NCBI GenBank assembly: GCA_965208965.1
Contig: OZ242384.1
Span: 2,728,001 to 2,792,000 of the forward strand
DNA: 64,000 bases
Direction: 5' to 3'
Source of the DNA: Bin5 sp965208965
GTDB taxonomy: Bacteria > Chloroflexota > Anaerolineae > Caldilineales > Caldilineaceae
Below, piece by piece: positions 8,816-17,599 of the stretch; positions within the stretch are counted from its first letter, which is position 1, and each line of letters starts with the position of its first letter. Position numbers and translations under genes: made by a program. The notes under the pieces were generated by a model. The model saw nothing but the letters and a program-made list of their open reading frames with translations, did not search any database and had not been told where the DNA came from.

Positions 8816-9715
8816 ATGACTCTCGAATCCGACATCCGCAACATCACGGCAAACAGTGGCGCCGAAATGGCCGTCTCCGCCCTCCACCTCGAGTCGGGAC
8901 AGCGCTTCGATGTCGACGCCGAGAGCGTGTACCCGCTCTGCAGCGTCCTCAAAATCCCCGTTCTCGTCGAAGCCTTCCGCCAGATCGAAGAGGGCCTCTT
9001 CACCCTCGACGACCGCTGGCAGCTGACTACCGCAGAAAAGAATCTGCCCAGCGGCATCCTCGTCTTCTTCGACGACGGCCTTTCACCCACCGTCCGCGAC
9101 CTGCTGACACTCATGATCATCATCAGCGACAACACCGCAACCGACATGGTCATGCACCGCCTCGGTGAAGGCAGCGTCACGCGCACCATGCACGAACTGG
9201 GCCTCACCGACATTCACGTTCCTCTGACCATCCGCGAGCTGTTCGACGACCTCCTCCCCTCCTCCGACCCGACCCAGGATATGCTGGCCCTCGCCGCCGG
9301 GCCGCGCAACCGGGAGGGTGTCTGCTACAGCCTCGGCCCCGACAACGACACGGGCACGCCCGCCGCCCTCACCGAGCTCCTGGCCCGCATCTGGCGCGGA
9401 GAGACAGTCAGCCGCGCCGCCTACGACGCCATGCTGGAGATCCTCCTCAAGCAGCAGCTCAATGACCGCCTGCCGCGCTACCTGCCGCCCGGCACGCCCT
9501 GCGCCCACAAGACCGGCACGCTCCCCGGCATCCGCAACGACAGCGGCATCATCTACGCCGGCCAAAGCGCTCACGTCGCCGTCACCGTCTTCTCCCGCTG
9601 GGACGACGAGGCCGTTTCCGACGACCCCATCGCCCGCAGCGAGCAGCCCATCGCCGTCGACACAGCCTTTGGTCGCATCGGACGGCTACTCTACGACACA
9701 TTCTCTGACGCTTGA
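8816..9715 (+). CDS. Class A beta-lactamase-like serine hydrolase
   Basis: A 299-residue protein with the three hallmarks of penicillin-recognising serine hydrolases: SxxK as SVLK (Ser42, Lys45), SDN (about 103-105) and KTG (about 231-233). The order and spacing fit class A beta-lactamases. No N-terminal signal peptide is visible from the ATG at 8816. The frame is open further upstream to 8660, but that part overlaps the preceding gene and lacks family features. A cytoplasmic location would be unusual for a true beta-lactamase. Together with the following D-aminoacylase-type gene, this could mean hydrolysis of a D-amino acid or peptide-like substrate rather than drug resistance (inference). 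Its stop overlaps a possible TTG start of the next gene. Confidence 0.8.
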   Translation: MTLESDIRNITANSGAEMAVSALHLESGQRFDVDAESVYPLCSVLKIPVLVEAFRQIEEGLFTLDDRWQLTTAEKNLPSGILVFFDDGLSPTVRDLLTLMIIISDNTATDMVMHRLGEGSVTRTMHELGLTDIHVPLTIRELFDDLLPSSDPTQDMLALAAGPRNREGVCYSLGPDNDTGTPAALTELLARIWRGETVSRAAYDAMLEILLKQQLNDRLPRYLPPGTPCAHKTGTLPGIRNDSGIIYAGQSAHVAVTVFSRWDDEAVSDDPIARSEQPIAVDTAFGRIGRLLYDTFSDA

Positions 9716-9723
9716 CTGCAACC

Positions 9724-11349
9724 ATGCCTGAGTCCTCTACCCTGATCCGCAACGCCCGTATCATCGACGGCACCGGCAACCCCTGGCAGTACGGCGACCT
9801 GCTCTTCACCGGCGACCGCATTGAAGCCATAGCCCCGCCCGGCGGCATTCCCCCCGCCAACTGCGCCGAAGTCGTCGACGCTTCCGGCCTTGTCGCCTGC
9901 CCCGGTTTCATCGACATTCAGAGCCACTCGATCCTATCGCTCATGATCGACGGCCGCTGCCTCTCCAAAATCACCCAGGGCGTCACAACAGAAATCATGG
10001 GGGAAGCCTGGACGCCCGCGCCCGTTGCCGGCCGCCACACCGACCCCATGGCCAACTCGATTCTGCCCATGCCGATCAGCGACGAATGGCGCCGGAGAAT
10101 TCTTGGCTGGACACGTTTCGGCGACTGGTTGCAGGCCGTCGAAGATGCCGGCGTCTCACCCAACATTGGCTCCTTCCTCGGCGGCGGCACGCTGCGCAAC
10201 GTGGGTAAGGGTATGGAGATGGGCCGGCCCTCCGCCGACGAACTCGATATCATGCGGCGGACCATGGCGGAGGCCATGGAAGACGGCGCCTTCGGCGTCT
10301 CCTATGCCTTGATCTACCCCCCGGACTCCTACACCGACACACCAGAGCTGATCGAAATCTGCAAGGTCGTCAGCCGTTACAACGGCCTTTACATTACTCA
10401 CATGCGTTCGGAAGGGGCGCAGCTCTTCGAAGGGCTGGAAGAAGCACTGACCATAGGCCGCCGCGCCGACCTGCCCGTCGAGATCTATCACCTAAAGGCC
10501 TCCGGGGCTGCCAACTGGCACAAGATGCCTTCCACGATCGCCCGCATCGAAGAGGCCCGAGCCCAGGGCCTGGACATCACCGCCGATATGTATCCTTACG
10601 CCGCTTCAGGCACGGGGCTCTCTTCGCTGCTGCCGACCTGGACCGCGGCCGATGGTAATTTCTTCGAGAATATGGAGGATCCGGCTGTGCGGTCGCGTAT
10701 CAGAAAGGAACTGTTGGAAGATCTGGACAGCGATGGCCAACCGTCGACGCGCGGAGGCGCCGCGGGCGTACTGCCGGTCGGTTTCCACAGAGAAGAAAAC
10801 CAGCACTACGTCGGCATGAACCTCGCACAGATCGCCTCCGAAAGGGGCCAGGACTGGCTCGACTGCACCATCGACCTCCTGCGCTCCGAAGGCCAACGCA
10901 TCGGCACCATCTTCCTCTCCATCAGCGAAGAAAACCTGCGCTCCCAGTTGCCGCTGCCGTGGATAAAATTCGCCACCGACGCCGCCGGAGTCGATCCGGC
11001 CTGGGCCGCCGAGCTCGGGCCGACCCATCCACGCGCCTATGGCACCTATCCCCGCGTTCTCGGCCACTATGTACGCGAACGGCGCCTGCTCACCCTCGAA
11101 GACGCCGTCCGCAAAATGACCGGCGCCGTCGCAGACCGCCTCGGCCTGCGCAAGCGCGGCCACCTGCGCACAGGCTGCTACGCAGATTTAGCGCTCTTTG
11201 ATCCGCACACCATCAGCGACCGCGCAACCTTCGCCGAATCCCACCTGCTGTCGGTCGGAGTGCAGGATGTATGGGTCAACGGCCAGCGTGTTCTGCGCGA
11301 CGGAGAGCACACCGGCGCCGTTCCGGGCCGGTTCGTCAGAAGAGATTAA
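9724..11349 (+). CDS. N-acyl-D-amino-acid deacylase family amidohydrolase
   Basis: An amidohydrolase of the D-aminoacylase/dihydroorotase-like group, 541 residues from the ATG at 9724 (a TTG at 9712 is also possible). It opens with the small beta-sandwich (LIRNARIIDGTGNPW), then ACPGFIDIQSHS, GVTTEIMGE, YITHMRSEG, IYHLKASG and KFATDAAG. The last three supply the family His ligands and catalytic Asp. The first metal motif, usually HxH, is QSH here, and the Cys ligand of characterised D-aminoacylases is replaced by the MGE motif also seen in relatives. It would release an acyl group from D-amino acids or cleave a related amide or lactam. It is coupled to the upstream serine hydrolase and ends convergent to the DUF1992 gene. 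Confidence 0.8.
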   Translation: MPESSTLIRNARIIDGTGNPWQYGDLLFTGDRIEAIAPPGGIPPANCAEVVDASGLVACPGFIDIQSHSILSLMIDGRCLSKITQGVTTEIMGEAWTPAPVAGRHTDPMANSILPMPISDEWRRRILGWTRFGDWLQAVEDAGVSPNIGSFLGGGTLRNVGKGMEMGRPSADELDIMRRTMAEAMEDGAFGVSYALIYPPDSYTDTPELIEICKVVSRYNGLYITHMRSEGAQLFEGLEEALTIGRRADLPVEIYHLKASGAANWHKMPSTIARIEEARAQGLDITADMYPYAASGTGLSSLLPTWTAADGNFFENMEDPAVRSRIRKELLEDLDSDGQPSTRGGAAGVLPVGFHREENQHYVGMNLAQIASERGQDWLDCTIDLLRSEGQRIGTIFLSISEENLRSQLPLPWIKFATDAAGVDPAWAAELGPTHPRAYGTYPRVLGHYVRERRLLTLEDAVRKMTGAVADRLGLRKRGHLRTGCYADLALFDPHTISDRATFAESHLLSVGVQDVWVNGQRVLRDGEHTGAVPGRFVRRD

Positions 11350-11415
11350 ATGTTTCTGGGGTTTCGACCTGCAGAATCTACAGTCGGGAATAGGAGGGTA
11401 CGAAAAAACGAGGAA

Positions 11416-11976
11416 TTACCAAGGGGATTCGCCGTCCCCTTTCGTAGCGCCAATGCGCTTCAACTCTTCATCCAACCGCAAACGACGCAACTCCATCCGC
11501 CAAATGGGGAGCGAGATGTTCAAGTTGACGATCCGCTTGTTCAGTTCCTCTATTTGCGTTTCCCAGTCGGAAATACTGCGGCGCCAGGATCGTGCAAAAG
11601 CCTCCCTCTCGTTCCCAGCGGCCTCTGCGCCCGCACGCGTCAATTCCCATCGACGCTCCATCTCCGTTCGCAGCAGTTCGATTTCCGACAGAAGCGCCTT
11701 GCGATCGCCGATCCAGGTCGGCGTCAGATCGTTGTCCTTGAGCAGCTTATTGGCCATCCGCATATCGTCTGGCTCGTTGGGATTCCTGTTCAGACGCAGA
11801 GGCCGGCCTTTGCCCGGGAGGTTTTCAAAGGCGCCGTTTGCAGCAGCCTCGTCGAGCTGCTCCGTAATCAGGTCCTGCCATTCATTCAGGCCCCGTCGCC
11901 GTCGGGACTTCGGGCGCCTGCTCGCTGACCTGGGCAGGCTGTCCTTTTTCTTGGGTCCGTCAACCTGGTTTGCCAT
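11416..11976 (-). CDS. DUF1992 (DnaJ-homologue subfamily C member 28-type) protein
   Basis: A 186-residue cytoplasmic protein. The centre holds the DUF1992 signature: LNEWQDLITEQLDEA, AFENLPGKGRPL and an NKLLKDNDLTPTWIGDR stretch, followed by a long Glu/Arg-rich helical region (about 90-170) likely to be coiled coil. The N-terminus is basic and Arg/Lys-rich. The family is widespread but has no firm biochemical role in bacteria. It is transcribed divergently from argH and converges on the D-aminoacylase gene. Length is normal to slightly long for the family. Confidence 0.85.
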   Translation of the reverse strand: MANQVDGPKKKDSLPRSASRRPKSRRRRGLNEWQDLITEQLDEAAANGAFENLPGKGRPLRLNRNPNEPDDMRMANKLLKDNDLTPTWIGDRKALLSEIELLRTEMERRWELTRAGAEAAGNEREAFARSWRRSISDWETQIEELNKRIVNLNISLPIWRMELRRLRLDEELKRIGATKGDGESPW

Positions 11977-12191
11977 GTATCACCACCGTAACGGTCGATT
12001 CACGTGAATTTTATCACAACCGCCCCCATCCTCTGAAAGCGTGAATGCGATTGATCCTGAAACAGCAGGAGGAAAGCATGCAAACGTCACCAAGCCCGAT
12101 CAGGAAAGTGTCGCCGAACAGCCTACTGTGGAATAATGACTGCAATTACATCCCAAGTGGCGTCGGCCACTCTTGTTCGGAGAAATCGACT

Positions 12192-13580
12192 GTGAGCACG
12201 AAGCTATGGGGAGGCCGCTTCAGCGGGGCGCTCGATCCGCTGATGGAAGAGTTCAACGCGTCGATCGATTTCGACCGGCGCCTGTGGCTGGCCGACATCC
12301 GCGGCAGCCAGGCCTACGCCCGCGCGCTGGCAGCGGCCGGTCTTTTGACTGAGACGGAGGCAGAGCAGATCGTCGCAGGCCTTGAGCGCGTTGCCGCTGA
12401 ATGGCGCGCAGGACAGTTCGAAATAAAAGCCGGCGACGAGGACATCCACACCGCCAACGAGCGCCGCCTGACCGAACTGATCGGCCCCGTAGCCGGTAAG
12501 CTGCACACCGGCCGCAGCCGCAACGATCAGGTCGCGACCGACCTTAGGCTCTGGCTGCGGGAAGAGCTGAAAACCTCGGAACAGCAGCTGCGCACCCTCA
12601 TTGGCGTCTCCGTAGAGCGCGCCGCAACCGAAATCGATCTCCTCATGCCGGGCTATACCCATCTTCAGCCGGCCCAGCCCACCCGCTGGAGCCACTGGCT
12701 CCTCAGCCATGCATGGGCCTGGCAGCGCGACACCCTTCGCCTCCGGGACATCTTGAAGCGCGTCAACCTGATGCCGCTTGGCAACGGGGCCCTCGCAGGC
12801 AATCCCTTCCCCATCGACCGCGACCGGCTCGCGCAAGACCTGGGTTTTTCCTGCCCCACCCCAAACAGCCTCGACGGCGTCAGCGACCGCGATTTTGTCG
12901 CCGAAGCGCTGTTCTGGGCGACGATGACCATGCTGCATATCAGCCGCTGGGCCGAGGACCTCATCATCTACAGTAGCCGCGAATTTGGCTTCGTCACCCT
13001 TGCCGACGCCTACAGCACCGGCAGCAGTCTCATGCCTCAAAAGAAAAACCCCGACTCGCTCGAGCTCCTGCGCGGCAAGGCAGGGCGTGTCTTCGGCAAC
13101 ATGGGAGGGCTGCTGATGACACTGAAAGGTCTCCCAAGCACGTACAATAAGGATCTCCAGGAGGATAAAGAGCCTCTATTTGACGCGATTGACACTTTGA
13201 CCGGCTCCCTGCCAATCGCCGCCGGCGCGCTCGCCACCCTCACCGTCAACCGCGAAAACATGGCCCGCGCCCTCGTTCCCGAAATGCTGTCCACCGACCT
13301 GGCTGAATACCTCGTGCGCAAGGGTGTCCCATTTCGCGAAACGCACCACGTCGCCGGCGCAGCCGTGGCCCTCGCCGAATCCCAGGGTACTGCTCTTACC
13401 GAGCTGACGCTGGAAGCGCTTCGCAACTTGCACTCCGCCTTCGAAGAGGACGTCACCTCAATCTGGAGCTACGAACGCAGCGTGGAGCAGCGCGACGCAC
13501 ACGGCGGAAGCAGCCGCCGCGCCGTACAGGCGCAAATCGACGAACTGCTCCTTTGGCTCGGCCAGCCTGGCCCCGTGTAG
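12192..13580 (+). CDS. argH: Argininosuccinate lyase
   Basis: Last step of arginine biosynthesis: argininosuccinate to arginine and fumarate, acting as a cytoplasmic tetramer. From the GTG at 12192 the protein is 462 residues, the usual size, and begins STKLWGGRFSG. Family motifs include HTGRSRNDQVATD, LMPGYTHLQPAQP and the fumarase/lyase signature GSSLMPQKKNPD (about 277-288). An upstream in-frame ATG at 12078 has a better ribosome site (AGGAGG) and would add 38 residues without homology. That segment may be a leader or an N-terminal extension. No other arg gene is adjacent. Confidence 0.92.
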   Translation: MSTKLWGGRFSGALDPLMEEFNASIDFDRRLWLADIRGSQAYARALAAAGLLTETEAEQIVAGLERVAAEWRAGQFEIKAGDEDIHTANERRLTELIGPVAGKLHTGRSRNDQVATDLRLWLREELKTSEQQLRTLIGVSVERAATEIDLLMPGYTHLQPAQPTRWSHWLLSHAWAWQRDTLRLRDILKRVNLMPLGNGALAGNPFPIDRDRLAQDLGFSCPTPNSLDGVSDRDFVAEALFWATMTMLHISRWAEDLIIYSSREFGFVTLADAYSTGSSLMPQKKNPDSLELLRGKAGRVFGNMGGLLMTLKGLPSTYNKDLQEDKEPLFDAIDTLTGSLPIAAGALATLTVNRENMARALVPEMLSTDLAEYLVRKGVPFRETHHVAGAAVALAESQGTALTELTLEALRNLHSAFEEDVTSIWSYERSVEQRDAHGGSSRRAVQAQIDELLLWLGQPGPV

Positions 13581-13660
13581 CGCCGCAGGTTTCTATCGCG
13601 CCCGGCAGCGAGCAGCAGGCGTCTATATCTGTCTATGACCCTTGAATTGTGGCAGGTGCG

Positions 13661-13795
13661 TTACGGCCAGTTGGCCAGGGGCAGCGCCTGCTGGCTCCAA
13701 CGACGACCGGTGGCCTAGTCGATCTGCTCTTTCCGCAACGCGGCTACGATCTTTCCGAACGTCTCGCGTTCCACTGACTTCTCCGTTGCCTGGTG
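13661..13795 (-). pseudogene. Remnant of a helix-turn-helix regulator
   Basis: Reading the minus strand gives ERETFGKIVAALRKEQID, a TAG, then ATGRRWSQQALPLANWP and a TAA. The pattern FGxxVAALRKE followed by a WSQxxLA helix resembles the N-terminal DNA-binding domain of XRE-type regulators. Two in-frame stops and the lack of a C-terminal part show it is dead. Recognition rests on a short stretch, so it is tentative. Confidence 0.4.
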
Positions 13796-14186
13796 TCAGA
13801 TCCATCCATCAGTCACGGGAGTTCCTTCTCATGTAACATAATAGCACCCTGAAATTGGAGTTCAACGGGTCTTGGCTCCAATATTGGTTTCTTTGTGTCC
13901 CTGTTTCGGTTTTCCTTGGGCAGATACTGGAAAGGGCAGCTGGATCCGCCGCGCCGCCCGGCTCCAGGAAAGATTTGATCGCGACCGCCTCCCTGTGATA
14001 TAGTCGTCCAAAGCCTTCAGCCCAGCATGTAGATCAACTTCAAAGCTGCGACTCTCCAGCCAGTAGCTGCTCGCACTTGACCCGCGGAAGATGGCCCCCT
14101 CCTCCGCCGTAGATGAGGATTTTTCAGGAGACTACTGACGGTGTCATCACTTCGGATCCGGGACATGCCTGCCTCAGAATCTGATG

Positions 14187-14215
14187 TTGACAAGGAGCCC
14201 GACTCTTGTTAGAAT
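14187..14215 (+). promoter_or_regulatory. Sigma70-type promoter for dppD-dppF
   Basis: A perfect -35 TTGACA (14187-14192), a 17-bp spacer and a -10 TAGAAT (14210-14215) lie 58 bp before the dppD ATG. Confidence 0.65.
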
Positions 14216-14273
14216 GCCTCATCCAATACCGCCCTATCCACCGCACTGACAATGCAATAGGAAGAAGCGAGAC

Positions 14274-15296
14274 ATGGCCAACCTGATTGAAGTCCGCAAC
14301 CTCCAGACACAGTTCTTCACCCAGGATGGAATCGTCCACGCGGTGAACGGCATCACCTATGATGTCGCTGAGGGAGAGACGGTCGCAATCGTTGGCGAGT
14401 CGGGTAGTGGCAAGAGCGTCGGCGTCATGTCACTCATTCGACTGATTCCCGAACCTCCGGGAAAAATCGTCAACGGTGAGGTGAATTTCGACGGCCAGGA
14501 TTTGTTGCAACTTAATGAAGAAGAGTTACGGCAGATTCGCGGCAATCGCATCGCGATGATCTTCCAGGATCCGATGACCTCTCTCAACCCGGTCCTCACC
14601 ATCGGCCGCCAGATTACCGAGGCTCTGGAGCTGCATCTCAACATGAACCGCGAGGAAAGCCGCGCCAGGGCCATTGAGTTGCTGGAACTGGTAGGCATCC
14701 CTGACGCCGGAGCCAGATTGGATGACTACCCCCATCAGTTCTCCGGCGGCATGCGCCAGCGCGTCATGATCGCCATGGGCCTCAGTTGCAACCCCCAGCT
14801 GCTCATCGCTGACGAGCCCACAACCGCTCTCGACGTCACTATCCAGGCCCAGATCGTCGACCTGGTTACGCGCCTGCAAAGCGAACTCGGCATGGCGATC
14901 ATCTGGATCACACATGATCTGGGCGTAGTGGCCGGATTGGCCGACCGCGTCCTGGTCATGTATGCCGGCTTTATCGTCGAGGAAGGGCCGGTTGACGTGA
15001 TCTACGGCCAACCCAGGCATCCCTACACGCTCGGCTTGCTGCGCTCGATTCCTCGCCTGGACTTGGGCAGGCAAAAGAGACTCATCCCTATCGAGGGACT
15101 GCCGCCCGATCTGCTCGACCCACCGCAAAGCTGCCCCTTTGCACCCCGTTGCCCCTTTGTAATCGACAAGTGCCTGGAAGAAAACCCGCCGCTGATGGCG
15201 ATCAGCGCTGTCCGCAGCTCAGCCTGCTGGGTCGATCTCTCTGACGTTGAAATCTATGACACAAGCGCCGACGAACAGGTGGAGGCCGTCGCATGA
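14274..15296 (+). CDS. dppD: Peptide/nickel-type ABC transporter ATP-binding protein
   Basis: A 340-residue ATPase of the oligopeptide/dipeptide importer family, acting at the inner face of the membrane with a DppB/DppC permease pair. It has Walker A GESGSGKS (about 41-48), signature FSGGMRQRV (about 156), Walker B LLIADEPTTALD and the C-terminal oligopeptide extension with a Cys-containing SCPFAPRCPF motif. Its stop overlaps the start of dppF by 4 bp (ATGA). There are no permease or binding-protein genes beside it. DppC and DppB homologues occur 46 kb away in this window on the other strand, but whether they work together is unknown. Confidence 0.9.
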   Translation: MANLIEVRNLQTQFFTQDGIVHAVNGITYDVAEGETVAIVGESGSGKSVGVMSLIRLIPEPPGKIVNGEVNFDGQDLLQLNEEELRQIRGNRIAMIFQDPMTSLNPVLTIGRQITEALELHLNMNREESRARAIELLELVGIPDAGARLDDYPHQFSGGMRQRVMIAMGLSCNPQLLIADEPTTALDVTIQAQIVDLVTRLQSELGMAIIWITHDLGVVAGLADRVLVMYAGFIVEEGPVDVIYGQPRHPYTLGLLRSIPRLDLGRQKRLIPIEGLPPDLLDPPQSCPFAPRCPFVIDKCLEENPPLMAISAVRSSACWVDLSDVEIYDTSADEQVEAVA

Positions 15297-16375
15297 CCAC
15301 ACAGAACTCCAATAGCGCAGACGTTTCGACTGCCGAAGAAACGACCCAAGACGAAGTGCTGCTGAGTGTAGACAACCTGAAGATGCACTTCCCCATCACC
15401 CGCGGCATCATTCTGCAGCGGCAGGTGGGCAGCATTAAGGCCGTGGACGGCATCACTTTCGATCTGATGCGCGGCGAAACCCTTGGCCTCGTCGGAGAAT
15501 CCGGCTGCGGCAAATCCACCACCGGACGCGCCATTCTCCAGCTCTACGAACCCACGGACGGAGCGGTCGTCTTTGAAGGCCAGGACCTGACCGATATCAA
15601 CAGCGGTGAACTGCGCCGCATGCGCCGCCGCATGCAGATGATCTTCCAGGATCCCTACGCCTCGCTCAACCCCCGTATGACAGTCGGCAGCATCGTCGGC
15701 GAACCGCTGGAAGTTCACAAAATCGGTGGTAGCCGCCGCGAACAGCAGCAGCGTGTGCAGGAGCTTCTCGAAATCGTCGGGCTCAATCCCTACTTCATCA
15801 ACCGCTACCCGCACGAGTTTTCCGGCGGCCAGCGGCAGCGCATCGGCGTGGCCCGCGCCCTTGCAGTCAACCCGTCATTTATCGTCTGCGACGAACCGAT
15901 TTCAGCCCTGGACGTCTCGATTCAGGCACAGGTGATCAATCTTCTCGAAGACTTGCAGAGCGAGATGGGCCTGACCTACCTCTTCATCGCCCACGATCTC
16001 TCCGTCGTCCGCCATATCTCCGACCGCATCGCCGTGATGTATCTGGGCAAAATCGTCGAGCTGGCCGACCGCGAGGTACTGTACGAAAACCCGCTCCACC
16101 CCTACACGCAGGCCCTCCTTTCCGCCGTGCCGATTCCTGACCCACAGGTAGAAAAGAAGAGGCAGCGCATCATTCTGGAAGGCGACGTCCCCAGCCCTGC
16201 AGAACCGCCAACAGGCTGTAACTTCAACACGCGCTGCCCGCAGGTGATGGACATCTGCCGCCAGTACGAGCCTTCCTTTACCGATGTGGGTGAAGGGCAC
16301 CGGGTTGCCTGCTTCCTCTACGATGAGGTCGAGGCCCTGAACGAAGCGGGCCAGCCGGTCTCAGTCGCCGCCTGA
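15293..16375 (+). CDS. dppF: Peptide/nickel-type ABC transporter ATP-binding protein
   Basis: A 360-residue partner ATPase of DppD. Walker A GESGCGKS lies at about 69-76, signature FSGGQRQRIGVARAL near 177, and Walker B and DEPISALD follow. The C-terminal extension includes GCNFNTRCP, as is typical of DppF/OppF. An N-terminal stretch of about 25 acidic residues precedes the domain. It is translationally coupled to dppD. Substrate (dipeptides, oligopeptides, nickel or sugars) cannot be assigned from the ATPases. Confidence 0.9.
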   Translation: MTTQNSNSADVSTAEETTQDEVLLSVDNLKMHFPITRGIILQRQVGSIKAVDGITFDLMRGETLGLVGESGCGKSTTGRAILQLYEPTDGAVVFEGQDLTDINSGELRRMRRRMQMIFQDPYASLNPRMTVGSIVGEPLEVHKIGGSRREQQQRVQELLEIVGLNPYFINRYPHEFSGGQRQRIGVARALAVNPSFIVCDEPISALDVSIQAQVINLLEDLQSEMGLTYLFIAHDLSVVRHISDRIAVMYLGKIVELADREVLYENPLHPYTQALLSAVPIPDPQVEKKRQRIILEGDVPSPAEPPTGCNFNTRCPQVMDICRQYEPSFTDVGEGHRVACFLYDEVEALNEAGQPVSVAA

Positions 16376-16556
16376 CCCGATTGAGCAGGGCGCAGCCACG
16401 CCTCCTCCCTGCCTCACATTTCTGATTCCTTGCCGCAGTACAACGCCTACGGGGCAAAACTCTCGCCGCCGGTTTCCGACCTTCTGTCGCTGTCAGTAAC
16501 CCTTAGCCCCAGTCGCAGCCTGCAGCGTGCCTTTTGGATCACCTGCGCAACCGGCG

Positions 16557-17258
16557 TTACGGCCCGACCGCCTCGCCACCCAAAAAGCAGAAAATACTTT
16601 CCGCAACGGCCTCGGCCACCAGCCCCGGCTCCTGCGTCAGCAGTCTGCCGTCGCCGCCCAGAAAGCCAAGCTCCAGGATCGCCGTAGGCGTTGTCGGCAG
16701 CACCTTGCGAAAGGCATGGTAGTAGGTCATGTCGTGCGTAATTGAATTGGAGTGTAACGGCAGGCCCGTCAGCGCCGCGTACTCCGTGTTGATGCAGGCA
16801 ACCAACCTTCTGTCCGTTGTAGGAATCGCGCTGTTCAACGGGTAAGCCGCCTTGAAGCCGCTTGCCGCGATACAGCTGTCCGCGTGCAGGCTCAAAAGAA
16901 GCTCTGTGTCCAGTCCTTCCAACCTTTCATCATATTCATCCAGCACCAGGACCTCCAGACCCGCATCCTCCAACGCCTCACGCACAAGTTCGGCTATGCG
17001 CGCCACGACGTCGGCCTCCATCAAGGTGGGGGCGTTGGTCGGCCCGCATATTGCGCCCGAGTCGGATCCGGCATGACCGCTGATCAACGCGACCGTTTCC
17101 CGTTCCGGCGTCGGTGTGACTAATGTAAGGCGTTTGATTGGGCTCGGAAGCAGGTAGTTGACGCCCGTCGCAGCCAGATAGACGATACCTGCAAAGAGGA
17201 TGACGCTGATAATGAGGAACACACGCTGCAGTCTGCGTATCAGAACTGTTCGCATCAT
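16557..17258 (-). CDS. N-acetylmuramoyl-L-alanine amidase, membrane-anchored (Amidase_3)
   Basis: A 233-residue protein. One transmembrane segment at about 12-32 anchors an extracytoplasmic Amidase_3 domain. Zinc ligands are visible as GHAG (about 60), Glu in LMEADV (about 79) and His in SLHADS (about 123), with the catalytic Glu in LELGF near the C-terminus. It should cleave the amide between MurNAc and the stem peptide. It is divergent from the RodZ-like gene across a 341-bp intergenic region, so a cell-envelope context is plausible. The domain is slightly shorter than in secreted amidases, but all key residues are kept. Confidence 0.8.
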   Translation of the reverse strand: MMRTVLIRRLQRVFLIISVILFAGIVYLAATGVNYLLPSPIKRLTLVTPTPERETVALISGHAGSDSGAICGPTNAPTLMEADVVARIAELVREALEDAGLEVLVLDEYDERLEGLDTELLLSLHADSCIAASGFKAAYPLNSAIPTTDRRLVACINTEYAALTGLPLHSNSITHDMTYYHAFRKVLPTTPTAILELGFLGGDGRLLTQEPGLVAEAVAESIFCFLGGEAVGP

Positions 17259-17599
17259 CGAATGTATGGTTGCCGCAAGAGCATGCCGTCGTCCACTTCA
17301 GCGGTAGTCAAAGCTGCGCAGGCCCCCGCGTCCGGCGTCTCCGCGCGTCTCGGGGGCCCCCTCGCATTGTACCCTCTGGGATCGGGTTGTCAATACTTTT
17401 CTCCTCAACCGAAACATCGACGTATCTGTTCAGGCCACTTTCGCATGACCGCCTCGCCCGCAGGTACCTCCCTCGACCGTCCGAACCCGTTTGGGACGCT
17501 TCCTTCGTCAATATCCCGCTTTTTCCCGAAAATTACCTTTAAGAGACATTCAGTGAAATGGTTGGATTTTGAGAGAACAGTTTCGCCTGTGTAAAATAA
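17259..17599. other. Divergent intergenic region with a GC-rich hairpin
   Basis: Non-coding between the amidase and RodZ-like genes. GGCCCCCG (17321-17328) and CGGGGGCC (17351-17358) can form an 8-bp stem with a 22-base loop. It could be a leader structure of either divergent gene. No promoter was clear. Confidence 0.5.

Larger units (their letters stand above)
13581..14273. other. Gene-poor gap between argH and dppD
   Basis: No intact gene was found in about 690 bp. The minus strand holds a decayed helix-turn-helix fragment (13661-13795, listed separately). It also holds an open stretch of about 90 codons without a start (about 13862-14132), whose translation (SYWLESRSFEVDLHAG and onward) could be a protein C-terminus but is not recognised. 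The right end carries the promoter for the dpp genes. Confidence 0.5.

Noticed and set aside
14274..16375. Treating DppD/DppF and the DppC/DppB pair at 62542-64000 as one transporter.
   Set aside because: They are 46 kb apart on opposite strands, and sequence alone cannot show that they assemble together.
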